Assembly (NCBI GenBank): GCA_964553045.1
Contig: CAZKJG010000012.1
Location: 1-64,000, forward strand
DNA length: 64,000 nucleotides
DNA from: JAWLEP01 sp964553045
GTDB taxonomy: Bacteria > Fermentibacterota > Fermentibacteria > Fermentibacterales > JCC-6
Direction: 5' to 3'
The notes beneath the pieces were generated by a model. It did not search any database. It worked only from the letters and a program-made list of their open reading frames with translations, and was not told where the DNA came from. Both the position numbers and the translations under genes were made by a program. The stretch's first letter is position 1. Each line of letters opens with the position of its first letter. Below are positions 47,969-56,196 of the stretch, one piece after another.

Positions 47969-49168
47969 ATGACAGTGCCTTCAGCCACCAGCGGCAGCGC
48001 CGGGCCCAAGGTGAAGTCCGACTGTCGCGTTGAGTACCGCAGGACCGACGGCGAGCTTCAGGTTGCGGTGAATACCGACGCCGACACGGCGGAAGCGCTG
48101 GAGAACGCCGTTCACATGGCGGCTCTGAGGCTTCGCATACGCCAGGGTGAGGTGACGGTGAGCGACCGGGGAGCCGTGCCCTTCGTGGCGGCCGCCCGGT
48201 TCGAGACGGCGGCCAGGGACCTGATGGGAGACGACCTTCCCCCGCCCCGCTTCGAGGAATGCCTCGTGCTTGAGTCCAAGGCCTCCAGGCCGCGCCGGTC
48301 GCGGCTCTACGTACCCGGCAACAGGCCTCGTTTTTTTCAGAAGGCTCTGGCATCCGGCGCCGACGGCGTCATACTGGACCTGGAGGACAGCGTGGCCCCG
48401 GCCCGCAAGCGGGAGGCGCGTGTACTGGTGGCCCATGCCCTGCGCGCTCTCGATTTCGGCGACGTCGAGATCATGGTTCGCATCAACCAGGGCGACCCGG
48501 GCCTGGAGGACCTGGAGTGGATAGTTCCCCAGCCGGTTCAGCACATTCTGATCCCGAAGGTGGAGGGTCCGGCGGAGGTGATAGCGGTGCGAAACAGATG
48601 CCGGGAGATAATGGGACGCACAGGACGCGAAGAGCGGGTCTGGCTGATGCCCATAATCGAGAGCCCGCTGGGAGTGCTGCGTGCCCGGGAGATAGCCGCC
48701 GCGGTTCCGGAGTGCTGCGCGCTAACGCTGGGGCTTCAGGACCTCACAGCCGAGCTGGGCGTGCGGCCTACTCCGGAGGGCCGGGAGAGCTTCGTAGCCC
48801 GCAGCATGATAGTCCTGGCCGCCAGGGCCTGCGGCCTGCAGCCCATAGACACGGTCTACTCCGACGTGAAGGACGAGGAGGGACTGCGGCACTCGGTCCG
48901 GGAGGCCCGGGAGCTGGGCTTCATCGGCAAAGGCTGCATCCATCCCGGGCAGGTGCCCGTGATCAACGAGGAGTTCCTGCCCTCAGAGGAGGAGCTGGAC
49001 AAGGCCAAGAGGATAGTCCTGGCAATGGAGGAGGCGGACCGTCAGGGTCTGGGCGCGGTGGCCGTGGGATCGAAGATGGTGGACCCGCCGGTGGCCAGAC
49101 AGGCGCAGAACCTGGTTGACAACGCCGTCCGTCTGGGGGTCCTGCCGGAGGGCTGGCGAGAGGCCTAG
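47969..49168 (+). CDS. CitD-CitE fusion (citrate-lyase-type lyase)
   Basis: A 399-residue protein. About residues 15-85 resemble CitD, the acyl-carrier (gamma) subunit of citrate lyase: ELQVAVNTDADTAEALENAV, then EVTVSDRGAVPFVAAARFETAA. A Ser in VKSDC is at the place of the phosphoribosyl-dephospho-CoA attachment. Residues about 105-399 are CitE/HpcH-type aldolase: SRLYVPGNRPRFFQKALASGADGVILDLEDSV, LMPIIESPLGV, GLQDLTAELG. Normal citrate lyase uses separate CitD, CitE and CitF; no CitF is next to it. RBS GAAAGGAAG. Confidence 0.75.
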   Translation: MTVPSATSGSAGPKVKSDCRVEYRRTDGELQVAVNTDADTAEALENAVHMAALRLRIRQGEVTVSDRGAVPFVAAARFETAARDLMGDDLPPPRFEECLVLESKASRPRRSRLYVPGNRPRFFQKALASGADGVILDLEDSVAPARKREARVLVAHALRALDFGDVEIMVRINQGDPGLEDLEWIVPQPVQHILIPKVEGPAEVIAVRNRCREIMGRTGREERVWLMPIIESPLGVLRAREIAAAVPECCALTLGLQDLTAELGVRPTPEGRESFVARSMIVLAARACGLQPIDTVYSDVKDEEGLRHSVREARELGFIGKGCIHPGQVPVINEEFLPSEEELDKAKRIVLAMEEADRQGLGAVAVGSKMVDPPVARQAQNLVDNAVRLGVLPEGWREA

Positions 49169-49191
49169 CCGGCGGCCCGACTCTCGATCAA

Positions 49192-49218
49192 GGGGGGTGG
49201 CCTCGCCGGCCACCCCCC
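49192..49218. terminator. Bidirectional GC-rich terminator
   Basis: An 11-bp perfect stem: GGGGGGTGGCC (49192-49202) and GGCCACCCCCC (49208-49218) with loop TCGCC. It separates the convergent citrate-lyase-like and transporter genes. Pyrimidines (GTCTCTTCG) but few T follow on the plus strand. Confidence 0.65.
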
Positions 49219-49254
49219 GTCTCTTCGCTCGCCGTCAGGTTCCGCCGGGGTTCT

Positions 49255-51156
49255 CTATTCCTTCGCCCTGGCGTTGGCCATGATGTCCGCCACTATGGGC
49301 AGCAGTATGATCAGCAGCCACCCGAAGGCGAACTCCATTCCGCGCAGTCCGAAGCTTCCGTAGGGCACGGTCCTCTGCTGTATCTCGCTGTAGAGCATCC
49401 ACAGGATGCCCATGGGGATGATCCACCGCACGCAGATGTCCCACCAGGGACCGATTCTGAACGAGGAGTACTCGTTTATGTACTCCCTCTGCTTCGCGGC
49501 GCCCACTCCCCAGCCGAGGATGATGACCTCGCCGAGCACCACAAGCGTAAGGCCGAAGCTGTTCATGAAGTGGTCGGCGATGTCCAGTATGTGCAGGCCG
49601 GCTCCGGTGAGCATGGGCAGGCCCAGAAGGAAGGCGATTGCTCCCACGGTGAGGTTTGCGCGTTTGTGGGTGGTCTTCCATTTGTCTTTGACCGAGGAGG
49701 TTACGGCCTCCACCAGGCTGAAAGCGGAGTCTACCGCCAGGGTCAGGAGCATGAGGAAGAACAGGACTCCGAATATCCGCGCGCCGGGCAGGCCGCTGAT
49801 GATGTGGGGGTAGGCCACGAAGGTCAGGCCGGGTCCTGACTGCACCACCTCGGTGACCGGGACCCCCAGTTTGCTGGCCTGGTAGCCCAGGGCGCTGAAC
49901 ACCGCAAGGCCGCCCATGAAGGCCGTCAGGGCGTCGGCTATACCGATTATGAAAGCGTTTCCGGCGAGATCTGTCTTCTGGGGCAGAAAGCTACCATAGG
50001 CGATCATGATGGCGAAGCCCACGCTGAGGCTGAAGAATACCTGGCTGATGGCCGCCAGCCATATGGAGGGGTCCATCAGCTTGCTCCACACCGGAGTCAG
50101 GTAGAAGGCCAGGCCGGTGCCCGAGCCGGGCAGTGTCACCCCCCTGATGATGAAGAGGATCAGAAGCCCCCAGGGGATGAGGACGGTGAAGTAGACCACC
50201 TTGCTCACCGTCTTGGTGCCCTTCCAGATGGAGGCGATTATCCACACCCAGGCGATGGCGAACCCTATGAACAGGTACCACTTGAAGTCTCCCATCTTCC
50301 AGGGCTCTTCGGTGAGGCCCAGGAAGTCGTTGTAGAAGTAATCGCCCGGCGAGCCCATGAAGGCGCTGGCCTCGTCGACGTTGTTGAAGGCGTAGAGGCG
50401 GCCTTCGTAGGCGACCAGGATTGTGGATACCTTCCTCACCACGTCCTCGGTGCCGGAGTAGGGAGACACGTACGGCTTGCCCACCAGGTTGTCCGGCACC
50501 CGGTCAAGGATGTGGCTTACGTTGTCGCCGGCGGGTTCTATGGCGCACGTTCCGTCGCTGTACGGGCTGTCCAGGAAGGCCTGCGCCTCCTCCCGGGTAG
50601 GGAAACCGTAGATGTCGCCACGGTAGCTGACCAGCGTGGTAGCCTCGGGGACGATCACGTCCGCCAGGGAGTCAATGGGCGAGATGAAGGCCATGCCCGC
50701 CATCTCGTCGGGGACCGGGGTCAGAACCTCGAAGTCCTCGAGGCCGGTCTCCATGACCGCCAGCTCCTCGTGGGCGTACTGGCCGTGCTCCCGTTCCCAG
50801 CCCAGGGTGGCGGCCTCGTAGGTGTAGTTCACGCACCAGGACATGATTATGGCGTAGTAGCAGGTGATGATGAACCCGACCCCCACCGCGAACCAGCCGA
50901 ACCACTCCAGCTTGGGTGTGATCCTCTTGAAGGAGCCCGGGGCAGCCCTGTTCGACTGGTGGCCCAGGCTGAACTCCAGCATCAGAAGTGGTATGCCGGC
51001 CAGGAATAGGCATATGAAATAGGCGACCAGGAAGGCACCGCCGCCGTTGGCGTAGGTGATGTAGGGGAACCTCCAGATGTTCCCCAGGCCGATTGCCGAT
51101 CCGACGGCGGCAAGGATGAAGGCCGTCTTGCTGCTCCAGGTCTCTCGCGCTGCCAC
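49255..51156 (-). CDS. Na+-dependent transporter (NSS family) with YHS-like insert
   Basis: A 633-residue member of the neurotransmitter:sodium symporter family (LeuT fold), importing amino acids or similar. TM1 has the signature LAAVGSAIGLGNIWRFPYITYANGGGAF; later helices are normal. The extracellular loop between TM3 and TM4 (about residues 115-280) is far larger than in LeuT. It holds two copies of a 47-residue unit (153-199 and 225-271): LVSYRGDIYGFPTREEAQAFLDSP and ILVAYEGRLYAFNNVDEASAFMGSP in abbreviated form. The units look like YHS domains without their cysteines. Confidence 0.85.
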   Translation of the reverse strand: MAARETWSSKTAFILAAVGSAIGLGNIWRFPYITYANGGGAFLVAYFICLFLAGIPLLMLEFSLGHQSNRAAPGSFKRITPKLEWFGWFAVGVGFIITCYYAIIMSWCVNYTYEAATLGWEREHGQYAHEELAVMETGLEDFEVLTPVPDEMAGMAFISPIDSLADVIVPEATTLVSYRGDIYGFPTREEAQAFLDSPYSDGTCAIEPAGDNVSHILDRVPDNLVGKPYVSPYSGTEDVVRKVSTILVAYEGRLYAFNNVDEASAFMGSPGDYFYNDFLGLTEEPWKMGDFKWYLFIGFAIAWVWIIASIWKGTKTVSKVVYFTVLIPWGLLILFIIRGVTLPGSGTGLAFYLTPVWSKLMDPSIWLAAISQVFFSLSVGFAIMIAYGSFLPQKTDLAGNAFIIGIADALTAFMGGLAVFSALGYQASKLGVPVTEVVQSGPGLTFVAYPHIISGLPGARIFGVLFFLMLLTLAVDSAFSLVEAVTSSVKDKWKTTHKRANLTVGAIAFLLGLPMLTGAGLHILDIADHFMNSFGLTLVVLGEVIILGWGVGAAKQREYINEYSSFRIGPWWDICVRWIIPMGILWMLYSEIQQRTVPYGSFGLRGMEFAFGWLLIILLPIVADIMANARAKE

Positions 51157-51263
51157 TGAGTCCCTCCGTTCCCCCGGGCAGGAAACCCCTCAACGCATAT
51201 GACGAGCTTTACAGAGTAGAGCTAAACCGGCGGCGACGCCGGGTCAAGTGGTCGCCGCTTCGT

Positions 51264-52517
51264 TCAATCCTGGTTCTCCTCGACCTCCCATTCCTCGGTC
51301 TGCATCTCATCTTCGGCGTCGGCGGCCACCCGGCTGGGGCCGGTGAGCAGCCTCCACAGCCGCAGCCTGGACAGCAGGGACAGCAGCGCTCCGTAGAAGC
51401 AGAGGTACTTGCAGAAGAAGCGGCCCAGGAAGATGGCCAGGAGTATGGTGATCCCGGCCAGCCATAGGCTGCCCACCAGAAAGCCCGTGAAGATGGTGTG
51501 GAACGGGTCCACCGCGCAGAATACAGCGGGCCAGATTCCGGCGGAGAGCACGCCGGATGCCTCGGCGCTCAGGAAGGCGACCAGCCCGACCAGCACGACG
51601 TACTTCAGATAGTGCAGGGCCTTGTCCAGCGCGGCCGGCAGCCTGGGCTTACCGGGAACGTGAATGCGGCCCAGCAGGTCCTGCAGCGCCCCCATGGGGC
51701 AGACCCATCCGCAGAAGACACGGCCCCAGAACAGCGAGAAGACGACGGGCAGAAGCAGGATCGCAAGTCCCATCCATCCCAGGAACGCCAGCCCTCCCGG
51801 AAGGAAGGCGTACTGGAAGGTGCCCAGGGGGCAGTAGCAGCCCTGGACCACGAATCCCAGCACTATGAGGCTGATTGCGTGCATGAGCATGTGGGCCCTG
51901 TTGCGCTCGCGGCTGCACTTGGCTCCCCGGCAGGCGTAGTGGCGTGACACGATCGTGGACAGAGGCAGGAGGACCGCCAGAGCGATCAGAACTATCAGCT
52001 CGCGCCTCTTGCCGCCGGTGGGGTTGGCGCAGCTCACTCCCGGCCCGGAGCCAAACCAGTGCGGACACAGCGGCTGCGAGTCGGGGCAGGCGGCGGCAGC
52101 CGTCAGGTTGAGCGGGCAGGTGTTGGGACTGCCGGCGAAGACCGCCTCCGGAGGCCTGGGCAATCCCACGAAGAGTCGATGGGGTTGCGGAGGACTTCCA
52201 TTGCCGCGGCCGGTATGCGTGCTTCCCCGGTCGTCGGGTTCCTCCTCGGGATGCGGGTCCGCCGGCTGCTCGTCGTCGGGCGGGGGTGGGTCGGCTGTAT
52301 GGGCCGAGTCGGGTGCCGCATCCTCGACCACGGCCGAGTCCTCCGCCGCGGGCTGGGGGCCCGGATTGTCGCACAGGCCGTCCCCGTCCGCGTCCACATA
52401 CAGCGCACAGGCCGGCTCTGATTCCGGGCACCCCGTCTCGGGAGTCCTCCCCAGGGGGCACTGGGCCGATACGGCTGCTGCAATGACAAGAAGGGCCAGT
52501 AGCGGCAGGGTCTTCAT
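51264..52517 (-). CDS. NapH-like membrane Fe-S protein with duplicated exported Cys-rich module
   Basis: A 417-residue protein: signal peptide, an exported region of about 150 residues, and six transmembrane helices of the NapH/NosR type with CGWVCPMGA (Cys269/273) and CKYLCFYGA (Cys369/373) at the cytoplasmic edges. The exported region has two related Cys units: Cys20-Cys30-Cys37-Cys49 (with a Ca-type DADGDG loop) and Cys134-Cys144-Cys151-Cys163 (loop lost), joined by an acidic/proline linker. NapH-like proteins pass quinol electrons to exported Fe-S or heme carriers. ATG 52517 or the TTG three bases upstream. Confidence 0.7.
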   Translation of the reverse strand: MKTLPLLALLVIAAAVSAQCPLGRTPETGCPESEPACALYVDADGDGLCDNPGPQPAAEDSAVVEDAAPDSAHTADPPPPDDEQPADPHPEEEPDDRGSTHTGRGNGSPPQPHRLFVGLPRPPEAVFAGSPNTCPLNLTAAAACPDSQPLCPHWFGSGPGVSCANPTGGKRRELIVLIALAVLLPLSTIVSRHYACRGAKCSRERNRAHMLMHAISLIVLGFVVQGCYCPLGTFQYAFLPGGLAFLGWMGLAILLLPVVFSLFWGRVFCGWVCPMGALQDLLGRIHVPGKPRLPAALDKALHYLKYVVLVGLVAFLSAEASGVLSAGIWPAVFCAVDPFHTIFTGFLVGSLWLAGITILLAIFLGRFFCKYLCFYGALLSLLSRLRLWRLLTGPSRVAADAEDEMQTEEWEVEENQD

Positions 52518-52540
52518 CAAGGCTCCCTGTGTCTTGGAAG

Positions 52541-52564
52541 AGGGGCGGCCAGACGGCCGCCCCT
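52541..52564 (-). terminator. Terminator after the TGA-interrupted gene
   Basis: AGGGGCGGCC (52541-52550) and GGCCGCCCCT (52555-52564) form a perfect 10-bp stem with loop AGAC. On the minus strand TCTTCC follows. It is 20 bp after the stop at 52584. Confidence 0.65.
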
Positions 52565-52583
52565 TCCGGCGCCGGCTGGCCCT

Positions 52584-53201
52584 CTATTGGATGAGGATCG
52601 TCTTGATCCTCCCGAATGTCGTCTGATCGAAACTCAGTGTCCCGGACAGGAGCATATGCGGAATGTTCCCCTCCAGGTAGCCCGATCCGCTGCCGTACGC
52701 TCCGTTCACAGCCCGGTTCTCGCCTGTGAACCAGTGGTAGACGTACACAGAGCCGGTACCGCCTGGCCATTCGAACTCCAATATGAGGTTATCCTCGCCG
52801 TTGTACCAGTAGGGCTCTTCGAGGTTGACGTAGAACCACTCGTCTCCGGCCGGGGCTTCCACGGTGTAGTTGCCGGCATCAAGTACCGTGGTCTTGGTTC
52901 CGGGGATGTAATTGTCATCGAAGTTCTCACTCAGCGTGTCGGTCTCGCACAGACCCATGCTTATGGTCAGCTGCTGGAAGTTCGCCTGCGGCTGGCTGTC
53001 GGGGAACCTCTTCATGGCGATGGATTCGATCTCCATCGCTCCATCCATCTCATCGGACAGGACTACCACCTGGTAGTCTAGGTCCAGGGCTCAATCGCCG
53101 CAGAAGGGTAGGCTGTTCTGGAAATCCGCGGTGCCGATCACCACGTCGGCGGCAGCTGCCATGGAAGCCAGAAGGCCCAGCACCATAACCGTGCGCAACA
53201 T
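52584..53201 (-). pseudogene. Secreted-protein gene interrupted by an in-frame TGA
   Basis: Read in one frame from ATG 53201 (RBS AAGGGG) to the stop at 52584 there are 205 codons, of which codon 37 (53093-53091) is TGA. Before it is a signal peptide (MVLGLLASMAAAA) and FQNSLPFCGD; after it ALDLDYQVVVLSDEM continues the same protein. The pattern -PFxG- followed by a short gap, YQVVVLSDE and MEIESIAMKRF is a known start of secreted proteins in these lineages, so the two parts belong together. The end is TFGRIKTILIQ. Nonsense mutation (likely from TGG), readthrough or assembly error are all possible. No SECIS hairpin was checked. Confidence 0.7.
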
Positions 53202-53315
53202 CGATTATCCCCTTCCTGAAAGGGACGTGAGCATTGCCTCTCAAATCTCCACCACGATTATAGGAAAATCGTTTTCCCCTGCACAGTTCCCGAGTCGCCG
53301 GGGGCCCCGCCGGTC

Positions 53316-53345
53316 TTGACATCCCCGGGTCAATGACGATATTCC
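53316..53345 (+). promoter_or_regulatory. Promoter of tRNA-Asp
   Basis: Perfect -35 TTGACA (53316-53321), 18 bp, -10 TATTCC (53340-53345). The predicted transcript starts about 20 nt before the tRNA. Confidence 0.55.
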
Positions 53346-53371
53346 CGACCCTGAATGAACGCTTCATGCGC

Positions 53372-53449
53372 GGACCGGTAGTTCAATCTGGTTAGAGCAC
53401 CGGCCTGTCACGCCGGAAGCTGCGGGTTCGAGTCCCGTCCGGTCCGCCA
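53372..53449 (+). tRNA. tRNA-Asp (anticodon GTC)
   Basis: Acceptor GGACCGG pairs with CCGGTCC, discriminator G and encoded CCA. The D arm contains GGTTAGAGC, the anticodon loop CTGTCAC gives GTC, and the T arm is GGGTTCGAGTCCC. A T-rich terminator follows at once. Confidence 0.96.
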
Positions 53450-53467
53450 TCCTTTCAGGCTCTGAAG

Positions 53468-53491
53468 GCCCCCATTCCGCGGGGCTTTTTT
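53468..53491 (+). terminator. Rho-independent terminator of tRNA-Asp
   Basis: GCCCC (53468-53472), 8-nt loop, GGGGC (53481-53485), then TTTTTT (53486-53491). It is the clearest intrinsic terminator in the window. Confidence 0.9.
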
Positions 53492-53606
53492 GTTGTCTCC
53501 CCGGAGTAGCCTGTTACATTCCGTTACCTTTCGTTTGTTGTCCGTTCATCCCGGCTCTCCAGCTTAACCCTGGATGCGGGAGGAAACGAACGGGAGGAGG
53601 AAGGGA

Positions 53607-54482
53607 ATGAACAGGACGGCGATAGTCACGACCGCAGCCATTCTGGCACTGGCCTCGTGCGCTGCGGGCCCCGAGCTCTCGGACAGCGAGCACATAGAGA
53701 ATCTGATCGCCGGGAGCGCATTCTCGGAGATGGATCCCCTGACCTCCAGAGGGGGGGAGGGAGAGAGGAGCCTGGAGGCACCGGAAGGCTGGTTCCGTCA
53801 GAAGACGGCGGAGAGCGAACCGGAGCTGACGCTGTGGAACGACCCCGCGGCCGGTGTCTGCACCCTCACGGTTCAGCGGACGCTGGAGGGTGTTCTGAAC
53901 ATCGATGTGGTTCATGACGGCCAATGGGAGCCCGGCCAGAAGACCATCGACGACATACGCACCAGGCACATCATCGTTGAGAGAACGGGCGAGGAAGCCG
54001 ACCCCCACGGCGGATGGACCCTCCGGGCGATATCCGTGGGGGAACACTGCCTCTCGCAGGAGGCCGCCGCCGACCAGGAGGTATTCGTATCCGCCTTTCG
54101 GATCTACGTGGAAGGGGAACTTGCCTGGCAGGCCGACGACCCCTGGGCCTTCTACGACGTCGAGGGGGGACTTCCTCAGGTGGAGGAGAGCGACCTGCTC
54201 AGGGTGGAGGCGGAGTTCCTCCACGAGAACCCGCTCTACGATCCTCCCCTGCTGGCCTTCGTTCACGGCCCCTGCCCCGTATGGCCCAGGCATCCCCTAA
54301 ACGACGAGGGGCTGTACGGAGACCGGAACGCCGGTGACGGCACATACAGCTACGAGTGGTACGCCGAGGACGTTCGTGACAGGAGCTTCGTGGCCGTGGA
54401 CGTTTTGGACGCGGAGACCATGAACGACCAGACCGAGGACGACTACGACTCCTCGGCCTGGGGCATTCGTCTCGCAAAGTAG
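53607..54482 (+). CDS. Lipoprotein of unknown function
   Basis: A 291-residue lipoprotein (lipobox LALASC). The mature part starts with an acidic linker (SDSEHIENLIAGSAFSEMDPL). Then come beta-rich segments (PELTLWNDPAAGVCTLTVQR, FVSAFRIYVEGELAWQADD) and a C-terminal GDGTYSYEWYAEDV typical of choice-of-anchor or Ig-like surface proteins. I do not recognise the family. ATG 53607 has RBS GGAGGAGGAAGGG. The Spy-like gene follows after 7 bp, so the two form an operon. Confidence 0.6.
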   Translation: MNRTAIVTTAAILALASCAAGPELSDSEHIENLIAGSAFSEMDPLTSRGGEGERSLEAPEGWFRQKTAESEPELTLWNDPAAGVCTLTVQRTLEGVLNIDVVHDGQWEPGQKTIDDIRTRHIIVERTGEEADPHGGWTLRAISVGEHCLSQEAAADQEVFVSAFRIYVEGELAWQADDPWAFYDVEGGLPQVEESDLLRVEAEFLHENPLYDPPLLAFVHGPCPVWPRHPLNDEGLYGDRNAGDGTYSYEWYAEDVRDRSFVAVDVLDAETMNDQTEDDYDSSAWGIRLAK

Positions 54483-54489
54483 GAAGGTG

Positions 54490-55026
54490 ATGAGAATGAA
54501 GAGGACATTTGAGACCAAGACGACAGCGGCGATAGTGGCGGTCCTGATACTGGCCGCTGGCGCGGCTGCCCAGCCGATGATGGGCGGCATGGGGGGCGAG
54601 CCCAGGGGCGGCAGGCCGCAGCTGTCTCAGGGTCCCCCGGAGATGGCGCAGCTGGGGAGCTTTCTTCGCCTGCTGGGGGCCCTGGACCTTACCGAGGAGC
54701 AGCGGGAGGACATCAGAAGCGTCTTCGAGGGCGCCCGGGATGCCATACGAGCGGAGCTGGAGAGCACGCAGAGCGAAGACGGCCGCGGCCGCATACTCGA
54801 GCTCTTCGCCTCGCAGGACCTTACCGAGGCCGACCTTCTGGAGGTAATGCGCGAGCGTGACGAGGTGCGGGACCGGATTCGGGAGATTGTGGCCGGAGCC
54901 CTGGTGGACATCCATGACATTCTGACAGCCGAGCAGCTGCGCAGATTGGCCGAGATCGTGGAGGAGGGGCCGCACGGCGAAGGCCGGCACGGAGGCCCCG
55001 GAGGCGGCATGAGAGACTTCCGCTGA
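54490..55026 (+). CDS. Spy/CpxP-like periplasmic protein
   Basis: A 178-residue exported protein with a signal peptide (IVAVLILAAGAAA), Met/Gly-rich linker (MMGGMGGEPRGG), then long helices with two LTxxQ-like motifs: DLTEEQREDIRSVFEG and ILTAEQLRRLAEI. This is the pattern of Spy/CpxP/CnrX-like ATP-independent chaperones or metal sensors. The C-terminus is His- and Gly-rich (GPHGEGRHGGPGGG) and may bind metal. ATG 54490 follows AGGAAGG. Confidence 0.75.
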   Translation: MRMKRTFETKTTAAIVAVLILAAGAAAQPMMGGMGGEPRGGRPQLSQGPPEMAQLGSFLRLLGALDLTEEQREDIRSVFEGARDAIRAELESTQSEDGRGRILELFASQDLTEADLLEVMRERDEVRDRIREIVAGALVDIHDILTAEQLRRLAEIVEEGPHGEGRHGGPGGGMRDFR

Positions 55027-55043
55027 TCGGGCCTTTCTCTTCG

Positions 55044-55075
55044 GGCGGCCGTCCCCTCGGGGGTGGCCGCCTTTT
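55044..55075 (+). terminator. Rho-independent terminator of the Spy-like operon
   Basis: GGCGGCC (55044-55050) pairs with GGCCGCC (55065-55071); the inner CCCC/GGGG extends the stem. TTTT follows (55072-55075). Confidence 0.8.
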
Positions 55076-55107
55076 CATTATTCGGGGCCGGACCTATATC
55101 AGAGAGC

Positions 55108-55350
55108 ATGACCGTGGAGTTCCTTTCCTCGATTGAGGAGGCCAGAAAGCTGGCCTCTGCCCGCGCAGACAGGGCGGGCAGCCCCTTCTGCATCGTCAGT
55201 GGAAGGAAGAACGGGGTGCTCGTGTACAGGGTTCTGGCCGTGGAAGGCTTCGGCCTTCCTCCGGGAGGCGCGATGGAAGAGGTGGTCGAGCCCGAACGGG
55301 AGCGCGAGGAGAGGGAGCCGCCGGAGAAGCTGAGTTCCAACGGTTTCTGA
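55108..55350 (+). CDS. Small hypothetical protein
   Basis: An 80-residue acidic protein (TVEFLSSIEEARKLASARADRA, FCIVSGRKNGVLVYRVLAVEG, then a Glu/Arg-rich tail). The first 60 residues could form a small alpha/beta domain; the tail REREEREPPEKL is disordered-like. Start at ATG 55108 with a weak AGAGAG site. No relatives recognised. It lies convergent to the FetB-like gene. Confidence 0.45.
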   Translation: MTVEFLSSIEEARKLASARADRAGSPFCIVSGRKNGVLVYRVLAVEGFGLPPGGAMEEVVEPEREREEREPPEKLSSNGF

Positions 55351-55386
55351 GCCCCGAACGCGGCGCGGACGGGCGACCGCCCCGGC

Positions 55387-56196
55387 CTATCCCCTGCCGC
55401 TGCGGATCCTGTCGGATACCAGCTGGTGCCGGGAGTTGTAGAGGGCCCTGTAGCTGAGCAGGGCGATGAACATGCTCCCCATGGCGGTGCCGGCGGCTAT
55501 CATGAACATGATCACTATCTGGAGCTTCACCGCCCGCAGGGGATCGGCTCCGGCCAGTATCTGACCCGTCATCATCCCGGGCAGGGAAACGATGCCCACG
55601 ACCATCATGGAGTTGATTATGGGTATCATTCCCCTGCGAACGGCCGAAGACACCGGCCCCCGGGCCGATTCCCAGGCGCTTGCCCCCAGGGCCAGCTCCA
55701 TCTCCACAACGTCGCGCCGAAGTGAGAAGCTCTCCAGCAGGTGGTCCAGGCACAGGGAGATGCCGTTCATGGCGTTGCCCAGCACCATCCCCAGCAGCGG
55801 TATGAAGTAGGAGGGTGCGTACCAGGGATCTACGCCTATGATCAGCCGCGTGGCGGTAACCGTGATGACCAGGCCGGTGAGGGCCAGGGAGACGAAGGCC
55901 CGCCTGGCGCTGCCCCTGTAGCCCCTGTCGGGGCGGCGAATCGCCGCATTGGTGGCGGTGGCTATCATCAGCAGGAACACCGGCCCCAGGGCCAGCAGGG
56001 AATCCAGCTCGAACACCCACTTGAGAACGTATCCCACCAGACCCAGCTGAACGATGGTCCGCAGGGAGGCCAGGGCCAGCCGCTTCTCCATTCGCAGCTT
56101 CAGCGCCAGGCTCACCGCGCCCGAAATGAGTATCAGGGCAGCGGCGATGGCCAGCTGCCACCAGGCCAGGTCCACCGGCTGGACGGGGCTAGCCAT
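55387..56196 (-). CDS. fetB: ABC exporter permease, FetB/UPF0014 family
   Basis: A 269-residue permease with about seven transmembrane helices. The family signature is near residues 30-60: KLRMEKRLALASLRTIVQLGLVGYVL. It is the membrane half of FetAB, reported to export iron (or other metals) and to protect E. coli under peroxide stress. It starts inside the ATPase gene (8-bp overlap). The neighbouring Spy-like gene and exported Fe-S proteins make a metal-homeostasis role consistent. Confidence 0.85.
   Translation of the reverse strand: MASPVQPVDLAWWQLAIAAALILISGAVSLALKLRMEKRLALASLRTIVQLGLVGYVLKWVFELDSLLALGPVFLLMIATATNAAIRRPDRGYRGSARRAFVSLALTGLVITVTATRLIIGVDPWYAPSYFIPLLGMVLGNAMNGISLCLDHLLESFSLRRDVVEMELALGASAWESARGPVSSAVRRGMIPIINSMMVVGIVSLPGMMTGQILAGADPLRAVKLQIVIMFMIAAGTAMGSMFIALLSYRALYNSRHQLVSDRIRSGRG

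Noticed and set aside
52584..53201. UGA recoding to a sense codon across the genome
   Set aside because: TGA ends many genes here in tight ATGA/GTGA overlaps, and TGG is used normally for Trp; recoding could only be local.
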